From 66-474 sp040388785 (lineage in GTDB: Bacteria > Pseudomonadota > Gammaproteobacteria > Xanthomonadales > Rhodanobacteraceae), in NCBI GenBank assembly GCA_040388785.1, contig JAZKBD010000009.1, positions 6,455 to 70,454 on the forward strand: 64,000 nucleotides of DNA, in the 5' to 3' direction. Below are positions 52,386 to 61,558 of the stretch, in pieces (position 1 is the stretch's first letter; every line of letters begins with the position of its first letter). The translations under genes and the position numbers were made by a program. The notes beneath the pieces are model-generated. The model did not search any database. It saw nothing but the letters and a program-made list of their open reading frames with translations, and was not told where the DNA came from.

Positions 52386-53580
52386 GCTGCATGGCTCCGG
52401 TAGATGTTTTTACTACCTCTGCATTGATTCGCTGCAATGCTGCAGCGCGCGAATCCCAGTCGAACTCCCCTCGTACCCTTTGCAAGCCCTGTTCTCCCAT
52501 ACGCTTGCGCAATTCGTCGTCACCGAGCAATTTGCGCAATGCCTCAACGAGCTCACCTTCATTGCCTGGATCGACGAGGAAGCCTGTTTCGCCGTCGACA
52601 ACCGCTTCGATCGTGCCCCCCGAGCGGCCGCCAATGACCGGTTTGCCCGCTGCGTTCGCTTCGAGGAAGACCATGCCGAAACCCTCGACATTCCCGTCGA
52701 GATCGATATTGGGCATCGCCACGATGTCGGCCATGTTGTAATAGTGGTTGAGGTCTTGCGTGGCAACGAAGCCGGCGAATATGACTTTGTCCTGCAATTG
52801 CAGGTCGATCGTCAGCTTGCGTAATTCAGCTTCCCGCTCACCTTTGCCCACGATGACATATTTGAATGGTGGCACGCAATCTCTCAATGCGGCCAATGCG
52901 CGCAGGACTCGATCGTGCCCCTTGCGCGGATCCAGACGCGCAATGGTCATGACCACGCGTTCATCCCCTATCCCGTATCTGCTGCGAAGCGCGCGATCCT
53001 GCGGCTCCGGAAAAAATACGGCCGCATCGAGGCCCGGCGTTATCTTGTGGATGCGTTTTGCGTCGATGCCGATCCGCTCGAGATGTGCCACGGTGAAATC
53101 GCTGTTTGCCACAACCGCATCGGCGCTCGAATAGACAAGATTGCGCAAGCGCGGTTGGAAATGGCGGCGATCGGTTTGGGTGATGTTCTCACCATGGCAG
53201 TACACGACCAGCGGCACCCGCAGCGTTTTCTTCAACAACACGCTGACCAGGCCAATCGGAAACAGATCTCCGCAATGTAAAACGTCGGGCCGACGGAACA
53301 CGACCCGGGCCAGGGCGAACCATGCCGGACCCAGCATTTTCGGGATCTGCGACCAGCTGTGGTCGGACGCTGGCTCGAATTTCCTCAGGATACGAAATCG
53401 CGGGGTTTGCTCGGCCGTGTCGAACGCTTCCCATCCAGGCACCTTCGCGGTGACGATCGTGACCTCGTCGCCGGCAGCCGCCAGCCGCTTGAACAGATTG
53501 AAATACATCACACGCGATCCTCCCGCATGCGGAAGGAAAGTGTTCGACAGCAGCAGCAAGCGCTGGAATCCGTCTTTCAT
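52354..53580 (-). CDS. GT4-type glycosyltransferase
   Basis: 408-residue GT-B glycosyltransferase. The acceptor domain opens LLLLSNTFLPHAGGSRVMYFNLFKRL; donor domain features are VMTIARLDPRKGHDRVLRALAAL, YVIVGKGERE, MPNIDLDGNVEGFGMVFLEANAAGKPVIGG with the E-x7-E motif. It lies in a minus-strand transferase group and overlaps the formyltransferase-like gene. Specificity unknown. Confidence 0.88.
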   Translation of the reverse strand: MKDGFQRLLLLSNTFLPHAGGSRVMYFNLFKRLAAAGDEVTIVTAKVPGWEAFDTAEQTPRFRILRKFEPASDHSWSQIPKMLGPAWFALARVVFRRPDVLHCGDLFPIGLVSVLLKKTLRVPLVVYCHGENITQTDRRHFQPRLRNLVYSSADAVVANSDFTVAHLERIGIDAKRIHKITPGLDAAVFFPEPQDRALRSRYGIGDERVVMTIARLDPRKGHDRVLRALAALRDCVPPFKYVIVGKGEREAELRKLTIDLQLQDKVIFAGFVATQDLNHYYNMADIVAMPNIDLDGNVEGFGMVFLEANAAGKPVIGGRSGGTIEAVVDGETGFLVDPGNEGELVEALRKLLGDDELRKRMGEQGLQRVRGEFDWDSRAAALQRINAEVVKTSTGAMQRDRMASSGDH

Positions 53581-53658
53581 CGGCGCTTCCGGATATCCCC
53601 TGGCCGCCCGAAATGCAAGATCCGGACGGCTGCGAATCGTTTTGCACGTCCCATGCCG

Positions 53659-54585
53659 TTACACCTGCGCATTGCCGGGGCGCGGGATCAGGAGCCTTCC
53701 ACTGCTCCGCAGCGCGCGCAGGCTTGGCCAATGCCCCAATGACCGGGCCAACTCCATGCACGCGTCGATCGGCTGACGCTTGTCGAGCAGGCAATCGGCG
53801 ATCTCCCAGTGTACGTCGGCAAGGCGCTTGCGGATTGCAGCGCGATGTTTCCGGGCGAAGTCCGGATGCTCCAGCAAGTATCGCGAAAGGATCGAAAGGC
53901 AAAGCCGCGTATGGTACTCACGATCGCGGGTCACCTTGTCGCAATTGCTCAAGCTCGTTGCGCGGACGGTACGTGCCCACAATTTTTCGGACGTGAAATC
54001 AGCCTCGTACCGGCTTGCCAGTCGCAGGAAAAATTCATAATCCTCGCCGACCACCAGGTTTTCGTCGAACTCGCCGATGTCGTCGATGCAACTCCTCTTC
54101 AAACAGGCCGCTTGCACGAACACGAAATTGTCGCGGAACAACGCCAACTCGATGTGGCCCCTCCGATACCTGTCCGCGCGCCTCGGTTCGAGCGACGGCA
54201 AGGGGCCCGCCTCGTCGACGTACGCGTGATCGCAGTAGACAAACCCGACATCATCGACCAGCAGCGGAAGCTGCCGCTCCAGCTTGGCTGGATACCACCA
54301 GTCGTCGGCGTCAAGAAAGGCGATGATGTCACCCCGCGCGAGGCGCAGGCCATGGTTGCGCGCGGCTGCCACGCCGGCATTGGTTTGCCTGACGTAACGC
54401 AGCGTCAGACTGCTCTTTTCCGCGAAGGCAGCGACGCGATCGCTGGTATCGTCCGTCGAACCGTCATCGATGACAATAACCTCTACGCCGACCGATCCGA
54501 TGGTTTGCGCGGCGACGGACTCCATGGCCGTGACGATGTGGCTCGCACAGTTGTAGGTCGGGATGAGGACGCTGACGGTTTTCAA
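53659..54585 (-). CDS. GT2-type glycosyltransferase
   Basis: 308-residue family-2 glycosyltransferase with GT-A motifs TVSVLIPTYNCASHIV, VIDDGSTDDTSD, NAGVAAARNHGL and FLDADDWWYPAKLERQLPLL (DxD). The start is TTG 54585, chosen because AAGGA is seven bases upstream and because MKTVSVLIPTYN is a typical opening; no ATG is available nearby. It is the promoter-proximal gene of the minus-strand group, divergent from the methyltransferase gene. Donor sugar unknown. Confidence 0.85.
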   Translation of the reverse strand: MKTVSVLIPTYNCASHIVTAMESVAAQTIGSVGVEVIVIDDGSTDDTSDRVAAFAEKSSLTLRYVRQTNAGVAAARNHGLRLARGDIIAFLDADDWWYPAKLERQLPLLVDDVGFVYCDHAYVDEAGPLPSLEPRRADRYRRGHIELALFRDNFVFVQAACLKRSCIDDIGEFDENLVVGEDYEFFLRLASRYEADFTSEKLWARTVRATSLSNCDKVTRDREYHTRLCLSILSRYLLEHPDFARKHRAAIRKRLADVHWEIADCLLDKRQPIDACMELARSLGHWPSLRALRSSGRLLIPRPGNAQV

Positions 54586-54655
54586 CAGTTTGTCCTTCTG
54601 CCCGCCTGCCAAGGCCGGTCAGGATAGCTTTTCACGTATTCGGCGTATTTTTAAG

Positions 54656-54682
54656 GCCAGCGAATCGCGCCACTTCGCTGGC
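54656..54682. promoter_or_regulatory. 9-bp inverted repeat in the divergent spacer
   Basis: GCCAGCGAA (54656-54664) and TTCGCTGGC (54674-54682) form a perfect inverted repeat with a nine-base spacer, between the divergent GT2 and methyltransferase starts. No T-run follows on either strand, so an operator or a leader hairpin is more likely than a terminator. Confidence 0.45.
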
Positions 54683-54703
54683 TTCGTCTGACTTGCACAA
54701 AAA

Positions 54704-54719
54704 CGTGATCTGGCGCACA
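54704..54719. promoter_or_regulatory. Weak CRP/Clp-like site
   Basis: CGTGA-N6-GCACA matches TGTGA-N6-TCACA at eight of ten positions but lacks one of the central TCAC bases. It lies 24 bases before the methyltransferase ATG, in the spacer between the two outer EPS-locus operons. Could be chance. Confidence 0.25.
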
Positions 54720-54742
54720 CTTTTTACCAGAGGCCAATACCC

Positions 54743-55633
54743 ATGCAAAGGGGTTCCGAACGCCGTCGACGGCTTGGAAGATTTCCGCGGATAACCGTGG
54801 GAAGCGGGGTCGCGCATGCGCCATCACCGGAAGTCGGCGCAAATGCCGCCTTCCAGCATGACAGCAACGCAAAGATTTACCGTCTCGGACGCACCGCCAG
54901 GCATTACCAGGGCGACACCCTGTTGACACGCGCGGAAGCCTTGATCCTGCTCAAGCACCAGCCCGCTTTCGCCGGGAAGGACGTGCTGGACATCGGGGTG
55001 GGTACCGGACGGACGACGGCCTATCTAGGGCCGCTGGCGCGCCGCTATCAGGCCATCGACTATTCCGCGGCGATGGTGGACCGGTTCAAGCAGAATTTCA
55101 CGGACGTGCCCATCGCATTGGCAGACATGGCAGATCTTCGGGTTTTCGCCGACGCCAGCTTCGATTTCGTATTGGCCACCAACAATGTCCTCAGCGCCGT
55201 AGGCCACGAAGCCCGCCTGCGCACCCTGCAGGAAATCCGTCGCGTACTGCGGCCATCCGGCATGCTCGTGTTCTCGAGTCACAATCGTAACGACGTGCAC
55301 GGCCTGGGGCGCCATTTTCGACCGGAGTTCGCCCGCAATCCATTGACGCAGCTGGCATTGGCGGCGCGCTGGTGTGTTGCGTCGTTCAATCATGCACGGC
55401 TGGCGCACCGCCAGTTGTTCACCGACGAATACGCCATCGTCAACGACGAGGCCCATGGGGGAACCTTGTTGCACTACTACATCTCGCCGGATCGACAGCG
55501 CAGACAACTCGCGTCATGCGGATTCGAATTGCTGGAAATGTATGACCGCCGGGGCAGACCGATGAGCCCGGGAGACGATGCGGCACGCAGCCAGTGGGTG
55601 TTCTATGTCGCCAAGCGCATTCAGGTATCCTGA
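54743..55633 (+). CDS. Class I SAM-dependent methyltransferase
   Basis: 296-residue methyltransferase. SAM motif I is VLDIGVGTGRTT, motif II is YQAIDYSAAMVDRFK; DASFDFVLATNNVLSAV and RRVLRPSGMLVFSSHN follow the usual order. A 40-residue N-terminal part is variable, and a GTG at 54799 is an alternative start. It opens the plus-strand operon, 36 bases before the acyl-CoA dehydrogenase gene. Methyl acceptor unknown; a sugar, lipid or acyl-carrier product is possible. Confidence 0.8.
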   Translation: MQRGSERRRRLGRFPRITVGSGVAHAPSPEVGANAAFQHDSNAKIYRLGRTARHYQGDTLLTRAEALILLKHQPAFAGKDVLDIGVGTGRTTAYLGPLARRYQAIDYSAAMVDRFKQNFTDVPIALADMADLRVFADASFDFVLATNNVLSAVGHEARLRTLQEIRRVLRPSGMLVFSSHNRNDVHGLGRHFRPEFARNPLTQLALAARWCVASFNHARLAHRQLFTDEYAIVNDEAHGGTLLHYYISPDRQRRQLASCGFELLEMYDRRGRPMSPGDDAARSQWVFYVAKRIQVS

Positions 55634-55669
55634 CTTGGCCGATTTCGGGGATGAGGAACGAGGAAAGGC

Positions 55670-56851
55670 ATGAACAGACACGCCGATGCCGAGCGTGGCA
55701 GCTTGCTCGCGCGCACCGCCACGATTGCCGGCGAAGTCGCAGCCAAGCACGCCGACGATGTCGACCGCGGCGCGCGGTTTCCATCCGAAACGTTCGCCGC
55801 GCTGCGCGACGCCCGGTTGCTTTCGGCTGCGGTACCGACGGCATTCGGCGGCCAGGGCGCGGGCATGCTGGAACTCGGCAACCAGTGCGCGGCGCTCGCG
55901 CAAGGCTGCAGCTCGTCAGGGATGGTGCTGGCCATGCACCACATCCAGGTGGCCTGCATCGCGCGGCACGGCGCGCACGCACCTTATTTTCAAAACTACC
56001 TGCGCGAAAACTTGGTCGAAAAGCAGGAATTGATCGCCTCGATTACGTCGGAAAACGGCACCTTCGGCGATACCCGCTCCAGCATCTGCGCGGTGGAAGT
56101 GGATGGCGACACGATGAAGCTCGACAAGGACGCCACCACGGTGTCCTACGGCGCGCACGCCGACGCGCAACTGGTCACCTGCCGGCGCGCGGCCGACGCC
56201 GCGGCCAGCGATCAGGTGCTGGCGCTGTTCCCGAAAGGCTCCTACTCGCTGGAGCAGACCGGCACTTGGGACACGCTGGGGATGCGCGGCACCTGCAGCC
56301 CTGGCGCAAAGTTCTCGGGCCGCGGCAAGCCCGAACAGATCGTGCCGGGTTCGTTCGCCGATTCCTCGGCGCAGACGATGGTGCCGTACTCGCACATCCT
56401 GTGGTCGGCGCTGTGGACCGGCATCGCCACCGATGCACTCGGACGCGCGGCCACCTGCGTGCGCGGCGCGGCACGCCGCAAACCCGGCAGCGTGCCGCCG
56501 AATGCCGCGGATCTCGCGCGCGCCTACGTGGACCTGCAGACGATGCGCAACAACTGGCAGGCCTGCGCGACGGAATTCGACACGATGACCGCGGCCGACG
56601 ATGCGGCCGCGCGCGAAACGCTGGGTTCGATGAACTGGGCGCTCAAGATGAACCAGTTGAAGATGGCCTGTTCGGAGACCGCGCCGCGCCTGTGCCACCA
56701 AGCGCTGCAGATCATCGGCATCCTGGGCTACAAGAACGATACGCCCTTCAGCGTTGGCCGCCATTATCGCGACGTGCTTTCCGCCGCGCTGATGGTTTCC
56801 AACGGCCGCATCGCGGGCAAGAGTGCGTCGATGCTGCTGGTGGTCAAGGAG
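55670..56851 (+). CDS. Acyl-CoA-dehydrogenase-like protein (3' end in gap)
   Basis: At least 394 residues of an acyl-CoA dehydrogenase fold. GARFPSETFAALRDARLLSAAVP is the usual N-terminal helix; the FAD-binding region is SITSENGTFGDTRSS; the C-terminal helices include NQLKMACSETAPRLCHQALQIIGILGYKNDTPFSVGRHYRDVLSA. In bradyrhizobia a similar gene adjoins the amino acid:carrier-protein ligase, so it may oxidise a carrier-bound aminoacyl or acyl group rather than a fatty acyl-CoA. GAGGAAAGG precedes the ATG. The last few codons are lost in the ten-N gap. Confidence 0.88.
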
Positions 56852-56861
56852 NNNNNNNNNN
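56852..56861. other. Assembly gap (10 N) between dehydrogenase and ligase genes
   Basis: The gap removes the end of the acyl-CoA-dehydrogenase gene and the first codons of the ligase gene. Its real length cannot be derived from frame because two genes are involved; by comparison with both families only a few dozen bases are needed. Confidence 0.95.
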
Positions 56862-57765
56862 CGCCTACGATGCCGGGAAGTTTTTTCGTGGCCTGGTCGA
56901 TGCCGGCCTGATCGTCCCAGTTGGGGTGCCGGGGATCTTCGGTCGCAATCACGTGTTCGAGGACGTGCTGGATCGTTTCAACAGGCTGGTCACCGATCTG
57001 GCAAAAAACGACGGCGCCGAATATTTCGTGTATCCACCGGCGATCGACCGCAAGGTACTGGAAAAGGTCGACTACATGGACAGCTTCCCCGACCTTGCCG
57101 GCACGGTCTTCAGCTTCAAGGGCAAGGAACTGACCGCGCGGCAACTCTCGGAAGCCATTCACAACGGTGAGAACTGGGAGCAGTACCAGAGCATGACCGA
57201 CGTGGTGTTGAATCCCGCGGCGTGCTACCCGGTCTACCCCAGTTTCACCGGCACCGTGCCACGGGAAGGCAAGCTGGTGACGATGTTCAACTGGGTGTTC
57301 CGCAACGAACCCTCGCAGGAACCCACGCGCATGCAGTCGTTCCGGGTGCGCGAGTTCGTGCGCTGCGGCACGCCGGATCAAGTGGTCGAATGGCGCGACA
57401 TGTGGCTGCAGCGCGGCCTGCAGTTGCTGCAGTCGCTGCAGCTTCCGGCGAACGCTGAAGTTGCGTCGGACCCGTTCTTCGGCAAGGGCGGCAAGATGCT
57501 GGCCGCTTCGCAGCGCCAACAGAAACTGAAATTCGAGGTCACCGCGCCGGTGATTTCGGAGGAAAATCCGACCGCGCTGTGTTCCTTCAATTTCCATCAG
57601 GAACATTTCGGCGAGGCCTTCCACATCCGCACCGAGGACGGCGAAGTCGCCAATACTGCGTGCCTCGGCTTCGGACTCGAACGTGTCGTGATGGCGTTGT
57701 TCCAGGCGCACGGCTTCGACCCGGAGAAGTGGCCGTCCGAAGTGCACGACAAGCTCTGGGCCTGA
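56862..57765 (+). CDS. Amino acid:[carrier protein] ligase, class II aaRS-like (5' end in gap)
   Basis: About 300 residues remain of a ~315-330-residue protein. It resembles the aminoacyl-tRNA-synthetase homologues that load glycine or alanine onto the phosphopantetheine of a dedicated carrier protein instead of tRNA: it has class II motif 2 (FRNEPS...QSFRVREFVR), motif 3 (GFGLERVVMALF), the zinc-ligand Cys in NPAACYPVYP and in ANTACLGFG, and DPFFGKGGKMLA and FNFHQEHFG segments typical of this group. It lacks a tRNA-binding domain. The carrier-protein gene lies 1.1 kb downstream. Missing N-terminal residues fall in the gap. Confidence 0.9.
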
Positions 57766-57770
57766 GCATC

Positions 57771-58727
57771 ATGAGAGTGCTCGACCTCAACGCCGATCAC
57801 TACGCGCGGCACATGCTGCACGCGGAAGATCGCGTGTGGGTGGAAAAGAACTGCTACGTCGATATCTGGATCGAACTGATCCACGCGCTCGGCTGCGAAC
57901 CGCTGGCGATGCTGCCGTTCGTCAACGCGATCGATTTCACGGACGACCAGTGGACGTTCTTCAAGCCGAAGCATGACGAACTGCGTGCGCTGTACGGCAT
58001 CGACGTGCAGGAACTGAATTGCTGGCGCCCGCTGATCGAACATGCCGAAGAGCACCTGGGCGCGGGCCGTCTGATCGCGACCGAGGCCGATGCGTGGTGG
58101 TTGCCTGACACCGCCGGAACGGATTACCGCACGCAACACACCAAGTCATCGATCGTGTTGAATGACCTGGATGTCGAACATCGCACGCTCGGCTATTTCC
58201 ACAACGCCGGCTATTTCAAGCTTGATGGCGAGGATTTCGCACGTACCTTTCGGCTCGACATGGACCCCGATCCGGCGTTCATGCCGTTTTATGCCGAACT
58301 GGTGGACCTCGACACGCTGCAGCGCCTGAGCGAATCGGAACTGAGGGCGCGCTCAGCGGAACTGCTGGCGAAACACGCCGGGGAAATGCCCGCCGACAAT
58401 CCTGTCGAACGGTTTGCCCTGCGGTTCCGGCGCGAGTTGCCCGTCCTGCAGGAGCGCGGATTGCCGCATTACCACGCGTGGGCGTTCGCGACAGTGCGGC
58501 AATTGGGTGCCGCGGCGGAACTGTCCGCGCTGCACCTGCGCTGGCTCGATCCGCAACGCCATGCCGGTGCGGCGGCCGCCTGGGATCGTATCAATCAAGG
58601 CGCCAAAGCCTTCATTCTCAAAGCCGCGCGCGCGGTCAATAGTCGACGTGCGTTGGATGCTTCACCGTATTTCGACGAATGGGCGCAGGCCTGGCAGACG
58701 GCGCGAACCGATTTGCAGTCCGGCTGA
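57771..58727 (+). CDS. DUF1839-family protein
   Basis: 318-residue protein of DUF1839, a family of unknown function seen next to amino acid:carrier-protein ligases. It opens MRVLDLNADHYARHMLHAEDRVWVEKNCYVDIWIELIHALG, and includes DFTDDQWTFFKPKHDELRALYGIDVQELNCW, TEADAWWLPDTAGTDYRTQHTKSSI and YFHNAGYFKLDGEDF. The His, Cys and aromatic-rich conserved parts suggest an enzyme, possibly one that processes or transfers the carrier-bound amino acid. It starts five bases after the ligase stop, so it is co-translated. Confidence 0.85.
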   Translation: MRVLDLNADHYARHMLHAEDRVWVEKNCYVDIWIELIHALGCEPLAMLPFVNAIDFTDDQWTFFKPKHDELRALYGIDVQELNCWRPLIEHAEEHLGAGRLIATEADAWWLPDTAGTDYRTQHTKSSIVLNDLDVEHRTLGYFHNAGYFKLDGEDFARTFRLDMDPDPAFMPFYAELVDLDTLQRLSESELRARSAELLAKHAGEMPADNPVERFALRFRRELPVLQERGLPHYHAWAFATVRQLGAAAELSALHLRWLDPQRHAGAAAAWDRINQGAKAFILKAARAVNSRRALDASPYFDEWAQAWQTARTDLQSG

Positions 58728-58844
58728 ACGGGTGCCCAGGCAAGCTTTTTGCTTGTAGATTCCGAAATTCGAGGGAAAATCGAGAACTCGTTCACAGCCG
58801 GTCTCCGGCCGTGGGCGCCGTATTCATCGAACGAGGCCGGAAAC

Positions 58845-59096
58845 GTGGGCAACGAAAGCAGGATTCGCGCGATCTTGAAGGAACATGGCCGCCTGGCCAG
58901 GGATGTCGACACACTGGATGACCATGCCGACTTGTATCAAGCCGGCATGACGTCGCATGCATCCGTCAACGTTATGCTGGCCCTCGAAGGCGAATTTGAC
59001 GTGGAATTCCCCGACGAGATGCTGAAACGCAGCAGCTTCGAGTCCATCGCCGCGATTGCGAGCGTGGTGGGCAGTCTGACGGCCGCCAGTGCATGA
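58845..59096 (+). CDS. Acyl carrier protein
   Basis: 83-residue carrier protein with the phosphopantetheine site at Ser37 in AGMTSHASV. The helix-loop layout around LYQAGMTSHASVNVMLALEGEFDVEFPDEML is normal for carrier proteins; the DSL motif is TSH. It is the probable substrate of the upstream ligase. The start is GTG 58845, preceded by GAGG eight bases upstream; longer frames exist but have no domain. Overlaps the GH2 gene by four bases. Confidence 0.85.
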   Translation: MGNESRIRAILKEHGRLARDVDTLDDHADLYQAGMTSHASVNVMLALEGEFDVEFPDEMLKRSSFESIAAIASVVGSLTAASA

Positions 59097-61558
59097 CACA
59101 CGTGCGGCGCGTCGAGGGCAACCGACGCACCGCGCTCGACAGCGGTTGGGAAATCGCGGCTGCACCCGCCGGAACGGCACGCGATGCGATCGGTGCGCTG
59201 GACTGGCTTCCCGCCAGCGTGCCAGGCACGGCGGCCGGCAGCCTGCGCGATGCGGGCCGCTGGGACTTTTCGCGGGTGCACCCATTTGATGGCGAGGACT
59301 GGTGGTGGCGCGCGCGTTTCAGCGCCGAAGCCGGCCCGGCCGTGCTCGGCTTCGATGGACTCGCCACGCTCGCGGAAGTATGGCTGGACGGCGAACCCAT
59401 TCTGACCAGCGACAACATGTTCCGCGCCCACGAAGTGCCGGTCTTGCTGCGTGGCGAGCATGAACTGGTGATCCGGTGCCGCGCGCTGATGCCCGAACTC
59501 GCGAGGCGCCGGCCGCGACCCCGCTGGCGCGTGCCGATGCTGGAACATCAGCAACTACGCTGGTTCCGTACCACCTTGCTGGGCCGCACGCCCGGATGGT
59601 CGCCGCCATGTCCGCCGGTGGGACCTTGGCGAGGTGTGTGGCTGGAAATACGTGCGCTCGAGTTCGGACCGGCACGACTCGAACTCCGGGTGAAGGATGG
59701 ACAAGGAAGCGTCGCGGTCACCGCGGAACTCGATTCGCGTATCGAAGCAGCGGTGCTCGTTATCAAACGCGGCGATCAGCACGTCACTGCGCCACTGATG
59801 CTGGACGACGGCCACTGGCGCGGGCGCGCGGAAATCGAGTGCCCCGCGCTGTGGTGGCCGCACACGCATGGCGAACCGGCGTTGTACCGCGCGTCGCTGG
59901 AATTGCGCCATGCGCACGGCGTGACCACCGTCGACCTGGGCAACTTCGGTTTCCGGACAATCGAGATCGATCGCGGCGAGGGTGATGATTTTCGCGTCGT
60001 CGTCAACGGCGTACCCGTGTTCTGTCGAGGTGCCTGCTGGACGCCACTCGACCCGGCCGCCCTCTCTGCGACACCCGACGCATACCGCACCGCCATCGCG
60101 CAGGCCCGCAAGGCCGGCATGAACATGCTGCGCGTCGGCGGCACCATGGTGTACGAAGACGACGCGTTCTATGAGGTGCTGGACGAAGCCGGCATCCTGC
60201 TGTGGCAGGATTTCATGTTCGCCAACATGGATTATCCCGAGGACGAGGCGTTCACCGCCAACGCGTTTGCCGAAGTCGACCAGCAACTGGAACGCCTGCA
60301 TTCGCACGCCTGCCTCGCCGTCCTGTGCGGCAACAGCGAAGTCGAGCAACAGGCGGCGATGAGCGGCGCGCCACGCGAACGCTGGTCGCCGCCGCTGTTC
60401 CACCAGACGATCGCCGAACGCGCACGGTCGCTCGGCATCGCCTATGTTCCATCGAGCGCCACCGGCGGTGCATTTCCGCACGCCGCCGATACCGGGCCGA
60501 CTTCGTACTACGGCGTCGGCGCTTATCTGCGCGGCTTCGAAGATGCACGCTCGAGCCGTGTGCGTTTTGCATCCGAATGCCTCGCCTTTGCCAACATCCC
60601 GGAAGAGTCCGGCTTGCCGCAGGCGGCGACGCGTGCACACCATCCGTTGTGGAAGACGCGTTCGCCGCGCGACCTGGGCGCCGGTTGGGATTTCGATGAC
60701 GTGCGCGACCATTACGTGCAACGCTTGTTCGGGGTCGATGCGGTCGCGCTGCGCAGCGTCGACCACGAACGTTATCTTGCACTCGGCCGAGCCGCGACCG
60801 GCGAAGCGATGGCACGCTGCTTCGCCGAATGGCGACGCGCGGACTCGCCCACGCGTGGTGCATTGATCTTGTTCCTGCGCGATCTCTGGCCCGGCGCGGG
60901 CTGGGGCGTCGTCGATGCGAACGGCGATCCAAAATCCTGCTGGTATGCGCTGAAGCGCAGCTTGGCTCCAATTTCGATCGCGATTACCGATGAAGGCGTC
61001 AACGGCCTCGCGCTGCACGTTTGCAACGATCCGGCCTTGCCACTCGAAGCTCGCGTCGAAATCGATTTGTACCGCAACGGTGAAGTGCCGGTGGGGCACA
61101 CGCAAACCGAAGTACACGTGCCTGCGCACGGCGCCGTCACGTTGGCCGCGGCGTCGCTGTTCGGCGAGTGGCTGGATCTTTCATACGCCTATCGCTTCGG
61201 CCCTCCGGTGGCCGACGTCGTGCATGCGAAATTGAGGGTCGATGAAGCGCTGCTCTCCGAAACGTTCTGGTTTCCGGCCGGGCTATCGAACGCACTCGAG
61301 CACGACCTCGGACTTACAGCAGAAATTTTCCGTCGTGATGAGGAAAATGTGGCGCTGCGCCTCGCAACACGCCGCTTTGCCCAGACCATCGCCATCGACG
61401 CACCCGGTTTCGTGCCGGCGGACAACGGGTTCCATCTTGCGCCGGGGCAGGAACGCGACGTCTTGTTGCGCCGGAAGCCTGCAGCACCTCACGATATTGC
61501 GCGCGGCAATGTCCGCGCGCTCAATGGCGTCGACAGCCTGGGCTTTGCCTTGCCATGA
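59093..61558 (+). CDS. GH2-family glycoside hydrolase (beta-mannosidase-like), cytoplasmic
   Basis: 821-residue protein in GH2 layout: jelly-roll (YR-like WWWRARFSAEAGPAVLGFDGLATLAEVWLDGE), immunoglobulin-like, and TIM-barrel domain (GMNMLRVGGTMVYEDDAFYEVLDEAGILLWQDFMFANMDYP). The acid/base candidate is Glu416 in LCGNSEVEQQ; the nucleophile is Glu495 in FASECLAF; both are present. No signal peptide is visible, so it works in the cytoplasm, unusual beside carrier-protein genes. It may hydrolyse or transglycosylate a lipid-linked or carrier-linked glycoside. Starts at an ATGA overlap with the carrier-protein gene. Confidence 0.88.
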   Translation: MTHVRRVEGNRRTALDSGWEIAAAPAGTARDAIGALDWLPASVPGTAAGSLRDAGRWDFSRVHPFDGEDWWWRARFSAEAGPAVLGFDGLATLAEVWLDGEPILTSDNMFRAHEVPVLLRGEHELVIRCRALMPELARRRPRPRWRVPMLEHQQLRWFRTTLLGRTPGWSPPCPPVGPWRGVWLEIRALEFGPARLELRVKDGQGSVAVTAELDSRIEAAVLVIKRGDQHVTAPLMLDDGHWRGRAEIECPALWWPHTHGEPALYRASLELRHAHGVTTVDLGNFGFRTIEIDRGEGDDFRVVVNGVPVFCRGACWTPLDPAALSATPDAYRTAIAQARKAGMNMLRVGGTMVYEDDAFYEVLDEAGILLWQDFMFANMDYPEDEAFTANAFAEVDQQLERLHSHACLAVLCGNSEVEQQAAMSGAPRERWSPPLFHQTIAERARSLGIAYVPSSATGGAFPHAADTGPTSYYGVGAYLRGFEDARSSRVRFASECLAFANIPEESGLPQAATRAHHPLWKTRSPRDLGAGWDFDDVRDHYVQRLFGVDAVALRSVDHERYLALGRAATGEAMARCFAEWRRADSPTRGALILFLRDLWPGAGWGVVDANGDPKSCWYALKRSLAPISIAITDEGVNGLALHVCNDPALPLEARVEIDLYRNGEVPVGHTQTEVHVPAHGAVTLAAASLFGEWLDLSYAYRFGPPVADVVHAKLRVDEALLSETFWFPAGLSNALEHDLGLTAEIFRRDEENVALRLATRRFAQTIAIDAPGFVPADNGFHLAPGQERDVLLRRKPAAPHDIARGNVRALNGVDSLGFALP

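Noticed and set aside
55594..57765. 723-codon frame running through the dehydrogenase gene and the ten-N gap into the ligase
   Set aside because: The first part is out of frame with the real dehydrogenase, and the N bases join two frames by chance. Only the part after the gap is a real gene.
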